64,000 nucleotides of DNA from Hyphomonadaceae bacterium (GCA_019753105.1 JAIELJ010000003.1:124001-188000), one strand, 5' to 3'; positions 33,449-44,036 are shown, numbered from the stretch's first letter. Numbers and translations are program-made. The notes: generated from the letters alone by a model not told the origin.

Positions 33449-34336
33449 TTACTTAGGCGAGGATGTGGGAACGTCCTTGGCGCTCGCCAAGGATACGGCG
33501 GGATCCAGAACCTGGATTGGCTTCGACTGTTGCGAAAATTCCCCACCGACGTTTCCCTCAGCCGTCGGTGTCTCTTCTATCTCTTCAAACTCCGGCAAAT
33601 CTTGGACATCTGCGGGACCGTTTTGGATCGCACTTTCGCGCAGCAAAAAGTATGACGTGCGGATTGTGACATAGGGATCGAGTGAATCGCGGCGAATATC
33701 GTCGATTGTCTCAATGACTTGCTCGCGCGCCGATAGCGCGGTGAGCGCCGTGCGAATTGCACGCGCTTCGTCGGCTTCATCGAATTCCGCGTAAGAGAGC
33801 GGATCGAACGCGGTGTCGATGATGCGGCCGAATGTGTCGCGCACCGTGGTCGGCCCCATCAGCGGCACAAAGATATACGGGCCCTCATCGACGCCCCAAA
33901 CCGCGAGTGTTTGGCCGAAATCTTCGTCATGGCGCTCAAGGCCCATCGACGTCGCGGGATCGAAGATGCCGGCGACGCCAACGGTCGAGTTGATGACGAA
34001 GCGCCCTGCCGTCGTGCCGGCGCGAGGGATTTCACCTTGCAAAACGTCGTTTGCGAAAATCACCGGGCCACGCAGGTTGCGCAGTACGTTGCGCACACCG
34101 GCGCGAAAGAAGCCTGGCGTCACAGCGCGATAGCCGCGCGCGATCGGTTCAACGACGGCTTCATCAACGCCCTCGTGAAATGCGAACATCGAACGGTTGA
34201 AGCCTTCCCAAGGATCGCCCGCATCGCCCTGGTCCGCCGGGGCGGCCGCTTCGACGACAGGCTGAGCCTCTTGCGCGGACGCAAGACCGGGCGCGGCCAG
34301 ACAGGCCGCAAACGACAAAACAGCAATTCCCCGCAT
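33449..34336 (-). CDS. mlaA: MlaA (VacJ) outer-membrane lipid asymmetry protein
   Basis: 295 residues from the ATG at 34336, which has AGGG 8 bases upstream; GTG 34345 is the alternative. VacJ-family motifs are WEGFNRSMFAFHE, GVRNVLRNLRGPVIFANDVLQGE, FVINSTVGVAGIFDPA, EDFGQTLAVWGVDEGPYIFVPLMGP and DTFGRIIDTAFDP. The leader is clear; a lipobox is only approximate (SFAAC), so it may be a lipoprotein or signal-peptidase-I product. MlaA removes mislocalised phospholipid from the outer leaflet and hands it to MlaC, encoded next. Confidence 0.92.
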   Translation of the reverse strand: MRGIAVLSFAACLAAPGLASAQEAQPVVEAAAPADQGDAGDPWEGFNRSMFAFHEGVDEAVVEPIARGYRAVTPGFFRAGVRNVLRNLRGPVIFANDVLQGEIPRAGTTAGRFVINSTVGVAGIFDPATSMGLERHDEDFGQTLAVWGVDEGPYIFVPLMGPTTVRDTFGRIIDTAFDPLSYAEFDEADEARAIRTALTALSAREQVIETIDDIRRDSLDPYVTIRTSYFLLRESAIQNGPADVQDLPEFEEIEETPTAEGNVGGEFSQQSKPIQVLDPAVSLASAKDVPTSSPK

Positions 34337-34564
34337 CACAGACACCCTAAGGTTCCCCCGAATAATCGTGGCCGATGGTTAACCAAGTTTGCTTTTACGA
34401 TGCCTAAGTGGTGCTCGCTTCTGCGAAATGACCCGTGAAATCGCTCCGCAGCCGGGTTTATCCACCGCAGCGGCGCCCGCGCCACAGTTTCTACCGCCAG
34501 TTGGGGGCGTGAGATGGGGACAAGCGCGGCTTGGCCGCTTGCGCGCCCTCGAGGCGCATGCTTC

Positions 34565-34584
34565 ATATAAAGATATGTTTATAT
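34565..34584. promoter_or_regulatory. AT-rich palindrome at the head of the methionine operon
   Basis: ATATAAAGATATGTTTATAT is an 18-of-20 palindrome standing out in GC-rich DNA. It spans the annotated ATG of the ArsR-methyltransferase gene. Its first part (TATAAA) could be a -10 box. ArsR-family regulators of the methionine cycle (SahR type) bind AT-rich palindromes in front of such genes, so autoregulation is likely. Inferred from context. Confidence 0.65.
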
Positions 34585-35552
34585 CTCCAACTCCTCCCGT
34601 CCCGGAGCGGCGGGACGCTGGCCGGGTGGTTCTGGCGCTGAAAGCGGCGGGTGAGCAGACCCGGCTGCGAGCGCTCGCTTTGCTGACCGAGGGTGAGTTG
34701 GCCGTCGGCGAACTGGCGCAGGCGCTGGATCAGAGCCAGCCGCGCGTCAGCCGGCATTTGAAGCTGCTGACCGAAGCTGGATTGGTCGAGCGCGCGCCGG
34801 AAGGCGCGTGGGTGTTCTATCGCTTGCCGCGCGCACACACGACGGAGCGCCATCTCGCGGAAGCGGCGCTGACAATGCTTGATCCGAGCGATCCGGTGAT
34901 TGCGCGTGATGCGGAGCGCTTGGGCGCGATCCGCGCGTCGCGCGATGAAGCAGCGGCGGAGTATTTCGAACGCAATGCCGCCGATTGGGAGCGCGTGCGC
35001 GCGCTGCATTTGCCGGAAGCGGATATCGATAGCGCCATCCTCGCAGCTGCGGGCGCTGGGCCGTTTGAGCTGATGGTCGATGTCGGCGTTGGGCAAGGGC
35101 GCATGATTCAGCTCTTTGCTGATCGTGTCCGTCGCGCTGAAGGTTTCGACACGTCGCGTCAGATGCTGGCGATTGCGCGTGCTTCGTTGGATGATCTGAA
35201 GACGAAAGCTGCGCTGCGCTTCGGTGATGCATACGCACCGCCGATCGAAGCGGGCAGCGCGGACTTGGTGACGATCCACCAAGTGCTGCACTTTCTTTCC
35301 GATCCGGGGCGAGCGATCAAGGAAGCGGCGCGCTTGCTGAAGAGTGGCGGGCGCTTACTGATCGTCGATTTCGCGCCGCATGGCTTGGAGTTCTTGCGAG
35401 AAGAACACGCGCATCGCCGCTTAGGCTTCGCTGATCGCGAAATCGCCGAGTGGTGCGAAGCTGCAGGCGTGCGCAAGCCGAAGATAACGACGCTTGCGCC
35501 TCAGAAGCGCGAGGCGCTGACCGTGAAAATCTGGGCCGGGGAAAAGGCATGA
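34575..35552 (+). CDS. ArsR-family regulator fused to a SAM-dependent methyltransferase domain
   Basis: An N-terminal ArsR winged helix (about residues 15-95; GELAVGELAQALDQSQPRVSRHL) is fused to a class I methyltransferase fold (about 130-325; LMVDVGVGQGRMIQLFADR, then VTIHQVLHFLSDPGR). Regulators of this shape sense SAM/SAH and control methionine-cycle genes. The track ORF starts far upstream at 34389; ATG 34575 lies inside the AT-rich palindrome. If that palindrome is the promoter, the real start may be the GTG at 34626 (VLALKAAGEQTRLR). Coupled to metF by ATGA. Confidence 0.88.
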   Translation: MFISPTPPVPERRDAGRVVLALKAAGEQTRLRALALLTEGELAVGELAQALDQSQPRVSRHLKLLTEAGLVERAPEGAWVFYRLPRAHTTERHLAEAALTMLDPSDPVIARDAERLGAIRASRDEAAAEYFERNAADWERVRALHLPEADIDSAILAAAGAGPFELMVDVGVGQGRMIQLFADRVRRAEGFDTSRQMLAIARASLDDLKTKAALRFGDAYAPPIEAGSADLVTIHQVLHFLSDPGRAIKEAARLLKSGGRLLIVDFAPHGLEFLREEHAHRRLGFADREIAEWCEAAGVRKPKITTLAPQKREALTVKIWAGEKA

Positions 35553-36454
35553 GTTACGCGCATAATCTCATCGCGGAAGCGGCGGAGCGTTTGGGGAGCC
35601 CGCGCGTGTCGTTCGAGTTCTTCCCTCCGAAGACGGAAGCGTTGGAAGTGCAGCTCTGGGAAAGCATCCGCAAGCTGGAGCAATTGCAGCCGAGCTTCGT
35701 CTCGGTGACATACGGCGCTGGCGGTTCAACGCGCGACCGCACGCACCGCACGGTGTCGCGCATCGTAAACGAAACATCGATGCAGCCTGCTGCGCACTTG
35801 ACGGTGGTGGGCGCAAGCCGGGCTGAAGTGGATTCTGTTTTGCAGGATTATTGGAACGCGGGCGTGCGCCATATCGTGGCGTTGCGCGGTGATCCGCCGG
35901 CCGGTGTGAATGCGCCGTTTGAGCCGCATCCCGAAGGCTATGCGAATGCGGCAGCACTGGTTGAAGGCGCGCGCAAGGTTGGCGCGTTCGATATTTCTGT
36001 GGCGGTGCACCCCGAGAAGCACCCTGCTAGCGCGACTTGGGCGCACGACATCGAGAACTTCAAACAGAAGCTCGACGCCGGCGCCACGCGCGGCATTTCG
36101 CAATTCTTCTTCGATGGCGACGCGTTCTTGCGTTTCCGCGATCGCTTGGCGGCGGCTGGCGTCACCGCGCCGATCGTGCCGGGCATCATGCCGGTGACGA
36201 ACGTGAAGGGCTTGCGCAAAATGGCCGAAGGTTGCGGCGCCAGCATTCCGGGCTGGATGATCCGCTTGTTCGAGGGTCTCGACGATGATCCCGACACGCG
36301 CCGTCTTGTAGCGGCGGCGACGACTGCCCAGCTTTGCGCGCAGCTTGCTGCCGAAGGCGTCGAGGATTTTCACTTCTACACATTGAACCGCGCCGATCTC
36401 ACGCTCGCGATCTGCCGCATCATCGGCGTGCGCGCCAAGGAGGCGGTGCAATGA
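35549..36454 (+). CDS. metF: 5,10-methylenetetrahydrofolate reductase
   Basis: 301 residues from the ATG at 35549 overlapping the upstream stop. TIM-barrel MTHFR motifs: SFEFFPPKTEALE with the catalytic Glu, SVTYGAGGSTRDRT, RHIVALRGDPP and QFFFDGDAFLRF. It reduces methylene-THF to methyl-THF with NADH and FAD, supplying the methyl donor for the MetH parts encoded downstream. It is second in the methionine operon, and start codons of neighbouring genes overlap by 4 bp on both sides, implying tight co-expression. Confidence 0.94.
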   Translation: MSYAHNLIAEAAERLGSPRVSFEFFPPKTEALEVQLWESIRKLEQLQPSFVSVTYGAGGSTRDRTHRTVSRIVNETSMQPAAHLTVVGASRAEVDSVLQDYWNAGVRHIVALRGDPPAGVNAPFEPHPEGYANAAALVEGARKVGAFDISVAVHPEKHPASATWAHDIENFKQKLDAGATRGISQFFFDGDAFLRFRDRLAAAGVTAPIVPGIMPVTNVKGLRKMAEGCGASIPGWMIRLFEGLDDDPDTRRLVAAATTAQLCAQLAAEGVEDFHFYTLNRADLTLAICRIIGVRAKEAVQ

Positions 36455-37512
36455 CACGCGAGCAGCGACTCAAAGCGATCAACGCCGAACTGAAAAAGCG
36501 CATTCTGATCCTGGACGGATCAATGGGCGCCTATCTGCAGGGCTTTGGCCTTAACGCCAACGATTATCACGGCACGCGCTTCACCGAGCATCCGATGTCG
36601 CTGAAAGGCAATGCGGATTTGCTGGTGCTGACGCGGCCTGACGTGATCAAAAAAATCCACGAAGGCTATCTCGCCGCCGGCGCCGATATCGTCAGCACCG
36701 ATACGTTTACGGCGAACCCGGTCAGCCAAGCCGAATACGCGCTCGATGAGATCACGCGCGAGCTCAACGTCGAAGGCGCGCGGCTGGCGCGTGAGGCGTG
36801 CGATGCGTTCGAGGCAAAGGATAAGAAGCCGCGCTTGGTCGCAGGCGCTATCGGGCCGACGACGAAATTGCTCTCAATGTCGCCGGAAGTTGGTGATCCG
36901 GGCCGCCGCGATGCGGATTTCGACGGGCTGGCGGCTGGCTACAAAGAACAAATCCTCGGCCTCATCGAAGGTGGCGCCGACATCCTGCTGATCGAGACGA
37001 TCACCGACACGTTGAACGCCAAAGCTGCGCTTTGGGCGGCGTGGGAAGCGTTCGATGAAACCGGCGTTGAGCTGCCGCTCTGGATTTCCGGCACCATCAC
37101 CGATCGCTCTGGCCGCACGCTCTCGGGGCAGACGGTGGAGGCGTTCTACAATTCGGTGCGCCACGCCAAGCCTTGGGCGGTTGGCCTGAACTGCGCGCTG
37201 GGGCCTGCTGATATGCGCGCATTCTTGGCCGATCTGTCGCGTGTCGCGGAATGCCCCGTGAGTGCTTATCCGAACGCCGGCCTGCCGAACGCGATGGGTG
37301 GCTATGATGAGACGCCGCATTCGATGGAAGAGCATTACGGCGAATGGGCGCGCGCCGGCTTGCTCAACATCGCCGGCGGCTGCTGTGGCACGACACCGGA
37401 GCACATCACGCACATGAAGCATGTGGTCGGGGGCGTGAGTCCACGGGCGATTGCGCCGCGCGATACGCGGTTGAAATTGGCTGGGCTCGAGCCGTTCACG
37501 GCTGCGGCGTAG
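36451..37512 (+). CDS. metH: Methionine synthase, homocysteine-binding module (MetH N-terminal part)
   Basis: 353 residues forming the homocysteine S-methyltransferase barrel. [15 protein letters not shown] starts the domain, [14 protein letters not shown] carries the first zinc Cys and [10 protein letters not shown] the Cys pair. The protein ends where the folate-binding domain would begin in one-piece MetH. The rest of MetH is a separate gene at 37914. A split MetH is known in alphaproteobacteria; here an unrelated DUF4259 gene lies between. Overlaps metF by ATGA. Confidence 0.92.
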   Translation: MTREQRLKAINAELKKRILILDGSMGAYLQGFGLNANDYHGTRFTEHPMSLKGNADLLVLTRPDVIKKIHEGYLAAGADIVSTDTFTANPVSQAEYALDEITRELNVEGARLAREACDAFEAKDKKPRLVAGAIGPTTKLLSMSPEVGDPGRRDADFDGLAAGYKEQILGLIEGGADILLIETITDTLNAKAALWAAWEAFDETGVELPLWISGTITDRSGRTLSGQTVEAFYNSVRHAKPWAVGLNCALGPADMRAFLADLSRVAECPVSAYPNAGLPNAMGGYDETPHSMEEHYGEWARAGLLNIAGGCCGTTPEHITHMKHVVGGVSPRAIAPRDTRLKLAGLEPFTAAA

Positions 37513-37521
37513 GAGGCGACG

Positions 37522-37917
37522 ATGGGAGCGTGGGGAAGCGGACACTTTGATAACGACGATGCCGGGGACTTCGTCGGTGAGTTGGTCGACTCCAAGAATT
37601 GGAGTGTTGTCGAGGCGGCATTCGATGCCGTGTTATCGATCGGCGATGGCGACTATCTTGAGGCGCCAGAAGCTTCGATGGCAGTGGCTGCTGCTGCCAT
37701 CGTCGCGCATGCGCTTGGCACGCTAGCTGCGAATATCGCGCCCGAGGACGTGCCCGCGATCGGAGCGCTTGGTTCACCCGACACTGCACTTGTGACGAAG
37801 GCTCGGGCGGCGGTCGCTCGCCTAAAAAAGCAATCGGAGCTTGGCGATCTCTGGGAGGAGGCTGGCGAAAAGGACGAGTGGCTGGCCACTATCGATCAGC
37901 TTGAGCAAGCGCTTTGA
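37522..37917 (+). CDS. DUF4259 family protein
   Basis: 131 residues beginning [21 protein letters not shown], the characteristic start of DUF4259 proteins. The remainder is Ala-rich and helical with [20 protein letters not shown] near the end. Function of the family is unknown. The gene is 9 bp after the first metH gene and overlaps the second by 4 bp (TTGA), so it sits inside the methionine operon and separates two halves of one enzyme. Nothing in the sequence ties it to methionine metabolism. Confidence 0.85.
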   Translation: MGAWGSGHFDNDDAGDFVGELVDSKNWSVVEAAFDAVLSIGDGDYLEAPEASMAVAAAAIVAHALGTLAANIAPEDVPAIGALGSPDTALVTKARAAVARLKKQSELGDLWEEAGEKDEWLATIDQLEQAL

Positions 37918-40580
37918 CGGATACCGCAAACCCCTTCGCAAACTTCGTCATCGTCGGCGAACGCACCAATGTTACCGGTTCGGCGAAGTTTCGTAAGCTG
38001 ATCGAGGCGGACGATTATGCCGGTGCGCTGGTCGTTGCGCGTCAGCAGGTCGAGAGCGGCGCCAATGTGCTCGATGTCAACGTCGATGCGGCGATGATCG
38101 ACGGGCCGGCGGCGATGCGGCGGTTCTTGAACCTGATCGCGTCCGAGCCGGATATCGCGCGCATTCCGCTGATGATCGACAGCTCCAAATGGGAGGTGAT
38201 CGAGGCGGGGCTGAAGTGCGCGCAGGGCAAGTCGATCGTGAACTCGATTTCGCTGAAGGAAGGCGAAGCGCAGTTTCTCGAACACGCCAAACGCGTGCGC
38301 CGCTTCGGCGCCGCGGCCGTAGTGATGGCGTTTGACGAGCAAGGCCAAGCCGATACGGCCAAGCGCAAGATCGATATCTGCACGCGCGCCTACAACACGC
38401 TCGTCGACACCGGCTTTCCGCCCGAAGACATTATCTTCGATCCGAACATTTTCGCGGTCGCAACGGGCATCGAAGAACACGCCGACTACGCCAAGGCTTT
38501 CTTCGAAGCGACGGCGTACATTCGCAGCGAACTCAAAGGCGCGCACGTCTCGGGTGGCGTCTCCAACGTCTCGTTCTCGTTCCGCGGCAACGAGACTGTG
38601 CGCGAAGCGATGCACGCGGTTTTTCTCTATCACGCCATCCGCGCCGGCATGGACATGGGCATCGTCAATGCCGGTTCGCTGACGCTGTACGACGATGTCG
38701 AGCCGGAATTGCGCGAGCGCGTCGAAGACGTGCTGCTCAATCGCCGCGAGGACGGGACGGAGCGTTTGCTCGAACATGCTGAGCGCGTGAAAGGCGGCGG
38801 CAAGAAGCGCGATACGGCCAAGGATTTGGCGTGGCGCGATAAGCCGGTGAACGAGCGGCTTTCACATGCGCTGGTTCATGGCATCAACGAATTCATCGTC
38901 GAGGATACCGAGGAGGCGCGTCTCGCGGCGGCGCGGCCGCTGCACGTGATCGAGGGGCCGTTGATGGACGGCATGTCGGTCGTCGGCGATCTCTTTGGCG
39001 CGGGCAAAATGTTCTTGCCGCAAGTGGTGAAGTCCGCGCGCGTGATGAAGCAGGCGGTGGCGCATCTCATTCCGTACATGGAAGAGGAAAAGCAGCGCAC
39101 CGGCATGGCCGGCAAGTCGAACGGCAAGATCGTCATGGCGACGGTGAAGGGCGACGTGCACGATATTGGCAAGAACATCGTCGGCGTCGTGCTGCAATGT
39201 AACGGCTACGAGATCGACGATCTTGGCGTCATGGTGCCGTGCGATAAAATCTTGGCGCGCGCCAAGGAGATCGGCGCTGACGCGATTGGCCTATCGGGTC
39301 TCATCACGCCGTCGCTCGATGAAATGGTGTTTGTCGCCAGCGAAATGCAACGCACCGGCATGACGCTGCCGCTGCTGATCGGCGGTGCGACCACGTCGCG
39401 TACGCACACTGCGGTGAAGATCGCCCCCGTTTATGCGGGGCCGACGCTTTATGTGTCGGATGCTTCGCGCGCGGTGCCTGTGGTGCAGAAGCTGCTCGGT
39501 GCTGATCGAGATGCTTTGGTGTCTGAGACAAAGGCGGATCAAGTCGCGGCGCGTGAGAGCTATCTCGCGGGGCAGGACAAGCGCCCGCGTATGCCTCTGG
39601 CGAAAGCTCGTGAACGTGCGCCGCAATTGGAGTTTGCGCCGGTTAAGCCGAGCTTTCTTGGTGTGAAGAGCTATGCGGAATATCCGCTCGAAGAGCTTGT
39701 GCCGTATATCGATTGGACGCCGTTCTTTGCGTCGTGGGATCTGATCGGGCGCTATCCTGATATTTTGCAGGACAACATCGTCGGCGAGCCGGCGCGCGCT
39801 CTCTATAAGGATGCGCGCGCGATGCTGGATCAGCTCGTCGCGGAGAAATGGGTGAGGGCATCGGGTGTCATGGGCTTTTGGTCCGCGAACCGCGATGGCG
39901 ATGACATTGTGCTCTGGGAAGACGAGAAGCGCGTCAAAGAAAAAGCGCGCTTCTTCACGTTGCGCCAGCAGATGGACAAAGGGCCGTCGAGCGGCGCCAA
40001 AGGCAATTTTGCGCTTGCCGATTTCATCGCGCCCAATGGCACGCCGGATTATGTCGGCGCTTTCGCCGTGACGGCGGGGATTGGCGAGGAGGATGTCGCC
40101 ATCCGCTTCAAGCGCGCCAATGACGATTACTCCGCCATCATGGCGCAGGCGCTCTGCGATCGTTTGGCGGAGGCGTTTGCCGAAGCGATGCACGCGAAGG
40201 TGCGGCGCGAATTGTGGGGCTATGCGGCGGAAGAGACGCTTGGGTATGACGAACTGCTCGCGGAAAAATATCGTGGCATTCGCCCCGCGCCCGGCTATCC
40301 GGCGCAGCCCGATCACACCGAGAAGCGCACGATCTTCGATCTGCTCGACGCCACGAAGAACACAGGCATTGATCTCACCGAAAGCATGGCGATGACGCCA
40401 CCATCGTCCGTCTCCGGCCTCTATTTCGCGCATCCGCGCGCGGAGTATTTCGGTGTCGGCAAAATCGATCGCGATCAGGTCGAGGATTATGCGCGCCGCA
40501 AGGGGTGGGATTTGGCGACGGCGGAGCGGTGGTTGTCACCGATTTTGGCTTATGATCCGCTGATTGCGAAGGCGGGGTAG
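37914..40580 (+). CDS. metH: Methionine synthase, folate-, cobalamin- and activation modules (MetH C-terminal part)
   Basis: 888 residues from a TTG overlapping the DUF4259 stop. Domain order: pterin-binding barrel ([30 protein letters not shown]), B12 cap and B12-binding domain with the cobalt-ligand motif [16 protein letters not shown], then the AdoMet activation domain ([29 protein letters not shown]). It transfers methyl from methyl-THF through cobalamin to homocysteine held by the partner protein at 36451. Together the two genes equal a full-length MetH of about 1240 residues. TTG start implies modest initiation or coupling-dependent translation. Confidence 0.93.
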   Translation: MTDTANPFANFVIVGERTNVTGSAKFRKLIEADDYAGALVVARQQVESGANVLDVNVDAAMIDGPAAMRRFLNLIASEPDIARIPLMIDSSKWEVIEAGLKCAQGKSIVNSISLKEGEAQFLEHAKRVRRFGAAAVVMAFDEQGQADTAKRKIDICTRAYNTLVDTGFPPEDIIFDPNIFAVATGIEEHADYAKAFFEATAYIRSELKGAHVSGGVSNVSFSFRGNETVREAMHAVFLYHAIRAGMDMGIVNAGSLTLYDDVEPELRERVEDVLLNRREDGTERLLEHAERVKGGGKKRDTAKDLAWRDKPVNERLSHALVHGINEFIVEDTEEARLAAARPLHVIEGPLMDGMSVVGDLFGAGKMFLPQVVKSARVMKQAVAHLIPYMEEEKQRTGMAGKSNGKIVMATVKGDVHDIGKNIVGVVLQCNGYEIDDLGVMVPCDKILARAKEIGADAIGLSGLITPSLDEMVFVASEMQRTGMTLPLLIGGATTSRTHTAVKIAPVYAGPTLYVSDASRAVPVVQKLLGADRDALVSETKADQVAARESYLAGQDKRPRMPLAKARERAPQLEFAPVKPSFLGVKSYAEYPLEELVPYIDWTPFFASWDLIGRYPDILQDNIVGEPARALYKDARAMLDQLVAEKWVRASGVMGFWSANRDGDDIVLWEDEKRVKEKARFFTLRQQMDKGPSSGAKGNFALADFIAPNGTPDYVGAFAVTAGIGEEDVAIRFKRANDDYSAIMAQALCDRLAEAFAEAMHAKVRRELWGYAAEETLGYDELLAEKYRGIRPAPGYPAQPDHTEKRTIFDLLDATKNTGIDLTESMAMTPPSSVSGLYFAHPRAEYFGVGKIDRDQVEDYARRKGWDLATAERWLSPILAYDPLIAKAG

Positions 40581-40582
40581 TT

Positions 40583-41002
40583 GTGGCGAGAGTTTCGATT
40601 TATCTATTCGACGATCGAGTGTTCGTTCAGGCGCAGGCGAAGACGGAGTCGGGATTTCATTTCTCTGCGGGCCCAATCACCGTGGTTCATGTAGATGCAG
40701 AGGCGATCAGTGTCGCAGTGGTGCAGGCGTTGCAATCTTACCGAGCTGAGCCCAGGACGCTCGGTGTAAGCCATGAAGAGCAATTGCATGTTGCTGCGGG
40801 GCTCGACGGGTGGGACGAATTTGAGCGCCGCGCCAAGTATGTGAGTGTCTCACAGCAAAATGAGCAGATTAAGGTTCGGCCTTGGAGAAACGCCGGCCCG
40901 CGGTGGGGACGTGTCGCCGTAGATGGGCGGGAACGCGTGGTCGCTGCAGACTCACGGCAGCTTGGCGTAACTATTCTCGCGGCGCTCGATGACGCTGAAT
41001 AG
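40583..41002 (+). CDS. Hypothetical protein at the end of the methionine operon
   Basis: 139 residues from a GTG two bases after the metH stop. Beta-rich N-terminus (ARVSIYLFDDRVFVQAQAK), then a helical middle (DGWDEFERRAKYVSVSQQNE) and a C-terminal segment with conserved-looking Arg/Asp residues. No signal peptide, no membrane segment. I do not recognise the family; the size and fold impression are compatible with small immunity-type or stress proteins, but this is not evidence of function. It is probably carried on the metH transcript. A hairpin follows about 110 bp later. Confidence 0.7.
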   Translation: MARVSIYLFDDRVFVQAQAKTESGFHFSAGPITVVHVDAEAISVAVVQALQSYRAEPRTLGVSHEEQLHVAAGLDGWDEFERRAKYVSVSQQNEQIKVRPWRNAGPRWGRVAVDGRERVVAADSRQLGVTILAALDDAE

Positions 41003-41111
41003 CTGAGCGCAGGGTACAACCCGCCGATTGCGCGGGCAGGCTAGGGAACTCACGGCATTTCGTCCGGCCCGGAGCACTCTCCATCGCAATTTCCTGGCTC
41101 CCCGCGCGCGC

Positions 41112-41129
41112 GGGGCCTAGGAAGGCCCC
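41112..41129 (+). terminator. Candidate hairpin upstream of the M16 gene
   Basis: GGGGCCT-agga-AGGCCCC, a 7-bp perfect GC stem followed by CTAATCT. It may end the methionine operon transcript before the M16 peptidase gene, 19 bp further on. The T content after the stem is poor. Confidence 0.35.
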
Positions 41130-41147
41130 CTAATCTCGGGGACCTTC

Positions 41148-43973
41148 ATGAAACGTATGATCACGATGTTCGCGGCCGCTTTCGCGCTGGTTGCGTGCGC
41201 GACCGCGTCGGCGCCGCAGGGCGGTTCGGGCGCGCTCGAAGTCGCGCCGCTGAACTATTCGGTGCGCACGCTGGCGAACGGCTTGCGCGTCTATTCGATG
41301 CCGGATTCCAACACGGCCAACGTTTCGGTGCAGGTCTGGTACGATGTGGGTTCCGTTGATGACCCGGCCGGCCGCTCGGGCTTCGCGCACCTCTTTGAAC
41401 ACATTATGTTCAAGTCGACGCGCAACATGCCGAGCGAGACCTTTGATCGGCTGACGGAAGATGTCGGCGGCTACAACAACGCGTCGACCTATGATGACTT
41501 CACCAACTATTACGAAGTCGTCCCCGCCAACCACCTCCGCCGCGTGCTCTGGGCCGAGGCGGATCGCATGGGCACGCTCGTCGTCAATGAAGCGACGTTC
41601 GATTCAGAGCGCGACGTTGTGAAGGAAGAGCTGCGCCAGCGCGTGCTCGCCTCGCCCTATGGCCGCTTGTTCTATCTCTTCCTCAATCAAGTGAACTACA
41701 CGGTCCACCCCTATGGCCGCCCCGGCATCGGCTCGATCGAAGATCTTGATGCGGCGACCGTCGATGACGTGCGCCAGTTTCACGAAATGTACTATCGTCC
41801 GGACAACGCCATTCTCGTCGTCTCCGGCAATTTCAACCAAGCCGAACTCGACGCCTGGGTGGATGAGTATTTCGGCGACATCGAGCGTCCGACGCGCGAA
41901 ATCCCACGCGATTATCCGGATGAGCCGGTCCGCACGCAGCCGCGTGAGTACACGGTCTATGCGCCGAACGTGCCGCTGCCGGCTGTGATGATTTCCTATC
42001 CGCAACCGGAATCGACCCACCCCGACATTCCGGTGCTGATGGTGATCGACGCGATTCTCTCGCGCGGCGAGTCTTCACGGCTTTATCAGTCGCTGGTTTA
42101 TGACGAACAGATCGCGACGAGCGTCTTCACCAACCTTGAAGCGACGCAAGATCCGGGCGCCTATTCGCTGTTTGCGATCCTCTCGGGCGGCCAAGATGCG
42201 AACGCCGGTCTGGCGAGCCTGACGGCGCAAGTTGCGCGCATGCGCGATGGATCGGTAACGCAAGCTGAACTCGACGAGGCGAAGAACGAGATCGTCACCG
42301 GCACGATCCAGGCGCGCGAAACCGCTGAAGGCCGCGCCAGCGAACTGGCGGATTCCGTCATCCGCTATGGCGATCCGGCTTATGCCGACCGCATGCTGGC
42401 CGCGATCCAGCGCACGACCGCCGCTGACATCCAGCGCGTGTCGCGCTCGATCTTCAACGAGAACCGCCGCGTCGTCGTGCGCTACCTGCCGGAGCAGGAA
42501 GGCGTCACGGGCGATACGATCGCGACGTCGCCGACGATCCAAGCCCGTGCGCTGAACATCCCGGCGTCCGAGATCACGATCTACACGCTGGCGTCTGAGG
42601 CGGAGCGCGAGCAGCCGCCGGCTGCAGGCACGCCGATCAACGCGCGTATTCCTTCTGCGTCGCAGCGCACGCTCTCGAACGGCTTGCGCGTCATCGTTGC
42701 GCCGAACCGGGCTTTGCCGCTGATCAGCGCAGATCTGCGCGTCGCCACCGGCAGCGCCACCGATCCGCAAGGCCGCGCGGGCCTCGCCGGCATGACGGCC
42801 GACCTGCTCACGCGCGGCACGACCACGCGCAGCGCAACGCAGATCGCAAGCGAGATTGAATCGCTCGGCGCCGATCTCGGTTCCGGTGCGGGCGTCGATT
42901 CCTCATCGGTCTCGATGCAGACGCGTTCGGATCGCCAAGCGGAGGCGTTCACCGTGTTCGCCGACGTTGTCCGCAATCCGGCCTTCGCTGGCGAAGAACT
43001 GGAGCGCGCACGCGCCGAAGCGCTTGACGGCTTGCAAGTTGCGCTCAGCACGCCGGGCTCGATCTCGGGCTTTGCGATGACGCGGGCGCTTTACGGTGAA
43101 ACGCCGTATGGCGCGATTGCATCGCCAACGACGCTCGCCGCCATCAGCACTGACGGCATGAGCGAATTCCACCGCACGTATTGGCGTCCGGATAATGCCG
43201 TGCTCGTCATCACTGGCGATGTCTCTGCGGAAGAGGGCTTTGCGATCGCGGAGCGTCACTTCGGCAATTGGGCGCGTCCTGCCGCGGCGTTGCCGGCGCG
43301 TCCGGATGCGAGCGCTTGGGCCTCGGGTGTGCGCACCATCGTCGTCGATCTGCCTGACACCGGCCAAGCCGCTGTCGCGATGGGTCTGCGCGGGGTTGCG
43401 CGCACCGATGCGGATTACTTCCCGCTTCTGGTCGCCAACAATGTGCTCGGCGGCGGTTACTCGGCGCGTCTCAATACCGAGATCCGCATCCGCCGCGGCC
43501 TCTCATACGGCGCAGGCTCCTCGCTCTCGGCGCGCGCCGCACCTGGGCCGATCATCGCTTCGGCGCAAACGCGCAACGATGCGGCGGTTCAAGTCTATGA
43601 GCTGATGTCGGCGGAAATCTCGCGCATCGCGGCGCAGACCGTGTCCGATAGCGAGCTTACTGCGCGCAAGGCGGTGCTGATCGGCGGCTTTGGCCGCACG
43701 GTTGAGACGACGGCCGGCCTCGCCGGTCAAATCTCGACGCTGGCGCTCTATGGTCTGCCGCCGGAACGTCTCGGCACGTATGTCTCCGACATTACCGCTG
43801 TGACGCCGGAACAAGCGCGCGCCGCGGCGCAGCGTTACTTTGATCCTGCCCGGGCGGACCTCGTCATCGTCGGCGATGCTCAGCACTTCTACGATGGCAT
43901 CCGCCGCGCCCGGCCCAATGCCGAGCGCATACCGGCGGATCAGCTCAACCTCGATCGCGAGTCGTTGCGCTAA
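41148..43973 (+). CDS. M16 family zinc metallopeptidase, two-domain lipoprotein
   Basis: 941 residues. A lipoprotein signal (FALVACATA, lipobox LVAC) precedes two M16 repeats. The first (about 40-460) has the inverted zinc motif HLFEH in GFAHLFEHIMFKST and the downstream Glu in a TFDSERDVVKEELRQR context, so it is the active half. The second (about 500-920) has the same fold without the HxxEH motif and serves as the regulatory half, as in pitrilysin-type PqqL-like proteins. It degrades peptides in the periplasm or at the outer membrane. Its own promoter is expected in the 140-bp spacer upstream. Confidence 0.93.
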   Translation: MKRMITMFAAAFALVACATASAPQGGSGALEVAPLNYSVRTLANGLRVYSMPDSNTANVSVQVWYDVGSVDDPAGRSGFAHLFEHIMFKSTRNMPSETFDRLTEDVGGYNNASTYDDFTNYYEVVPANHLRRVLWAEADRMGTLVVNEATFDSERDVVKEELRQRVLASPYGRLFYLFLNQVNYTVHPYGRPGIGSIEDLDAATVDDVRQFHEMYYRPDNAILVVSGNFNQAELDAWVDEYFGDIERPTREIPRDYPDEPVRTQPREYTVYAPNVPLPAVMISYPQPESTHPDIPVLMVIDAILSRGESSRLYQSLVYDEQIATSVFTNLEATQDPGAYSLFAILSGGQDANAGLASLTAQVARMRDGSVTQAELDEAKNEIVTGTIQARETAEGRASELADSVIRYGDPAYADRMLAAIQRTTAADIQRVSRSIFNENRRVVVRYLPEQEGVTGDTIATSPTIQARALNIPASEITIYTLASEAEREQPPAAGTPINARIPSASQRTLSNGLRVIVAPNRALPLISADLRVATGSATDPQGRAGLAGMTADLLTRGTTTRSATQIASEIESLGADLGSGAGVDSSSVSMQTRSDRQAEAFTVFADVVRNPAFAGEELERARAEALDGLQVALSTPGSISGFAMTRALYGETPYGAIASPTTLAAISTDGMSEFHRTYWRPDNAVLVITGDVSAEEGFAIAERHFGNWARPAAALPARPDASAWASGVRTIVVDLPDTGQAAVAMGLRGVARTDADYFPLLVANNVLGGGYSARLNTEIRIRRGLSYGAGSSLSARAAPGPIIASAQTRNDAAVQVYELMSAEISRIAAQTVSDSELTARKAVLIGGFGRTVETTAGLAGQISTLALYGLPPERLGTYVSDITAVTPEQARAAAQRYFDPARADLVIVGDAQHFYDGIRRARPNAERIPADQLNLDRESLR

Positions 43974-44036
43974 TCGAATATCGCGCCGCGGCGTCAGGTG
44001 ACGCTGCGGCGCGACTCGGTTACAGATTCGGACGCT

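Noticed and set aside
39291-40433. 380-residue minus-strand ORF
   Set aside because: Antisense to metH; no domains and no ribosome-binding site.
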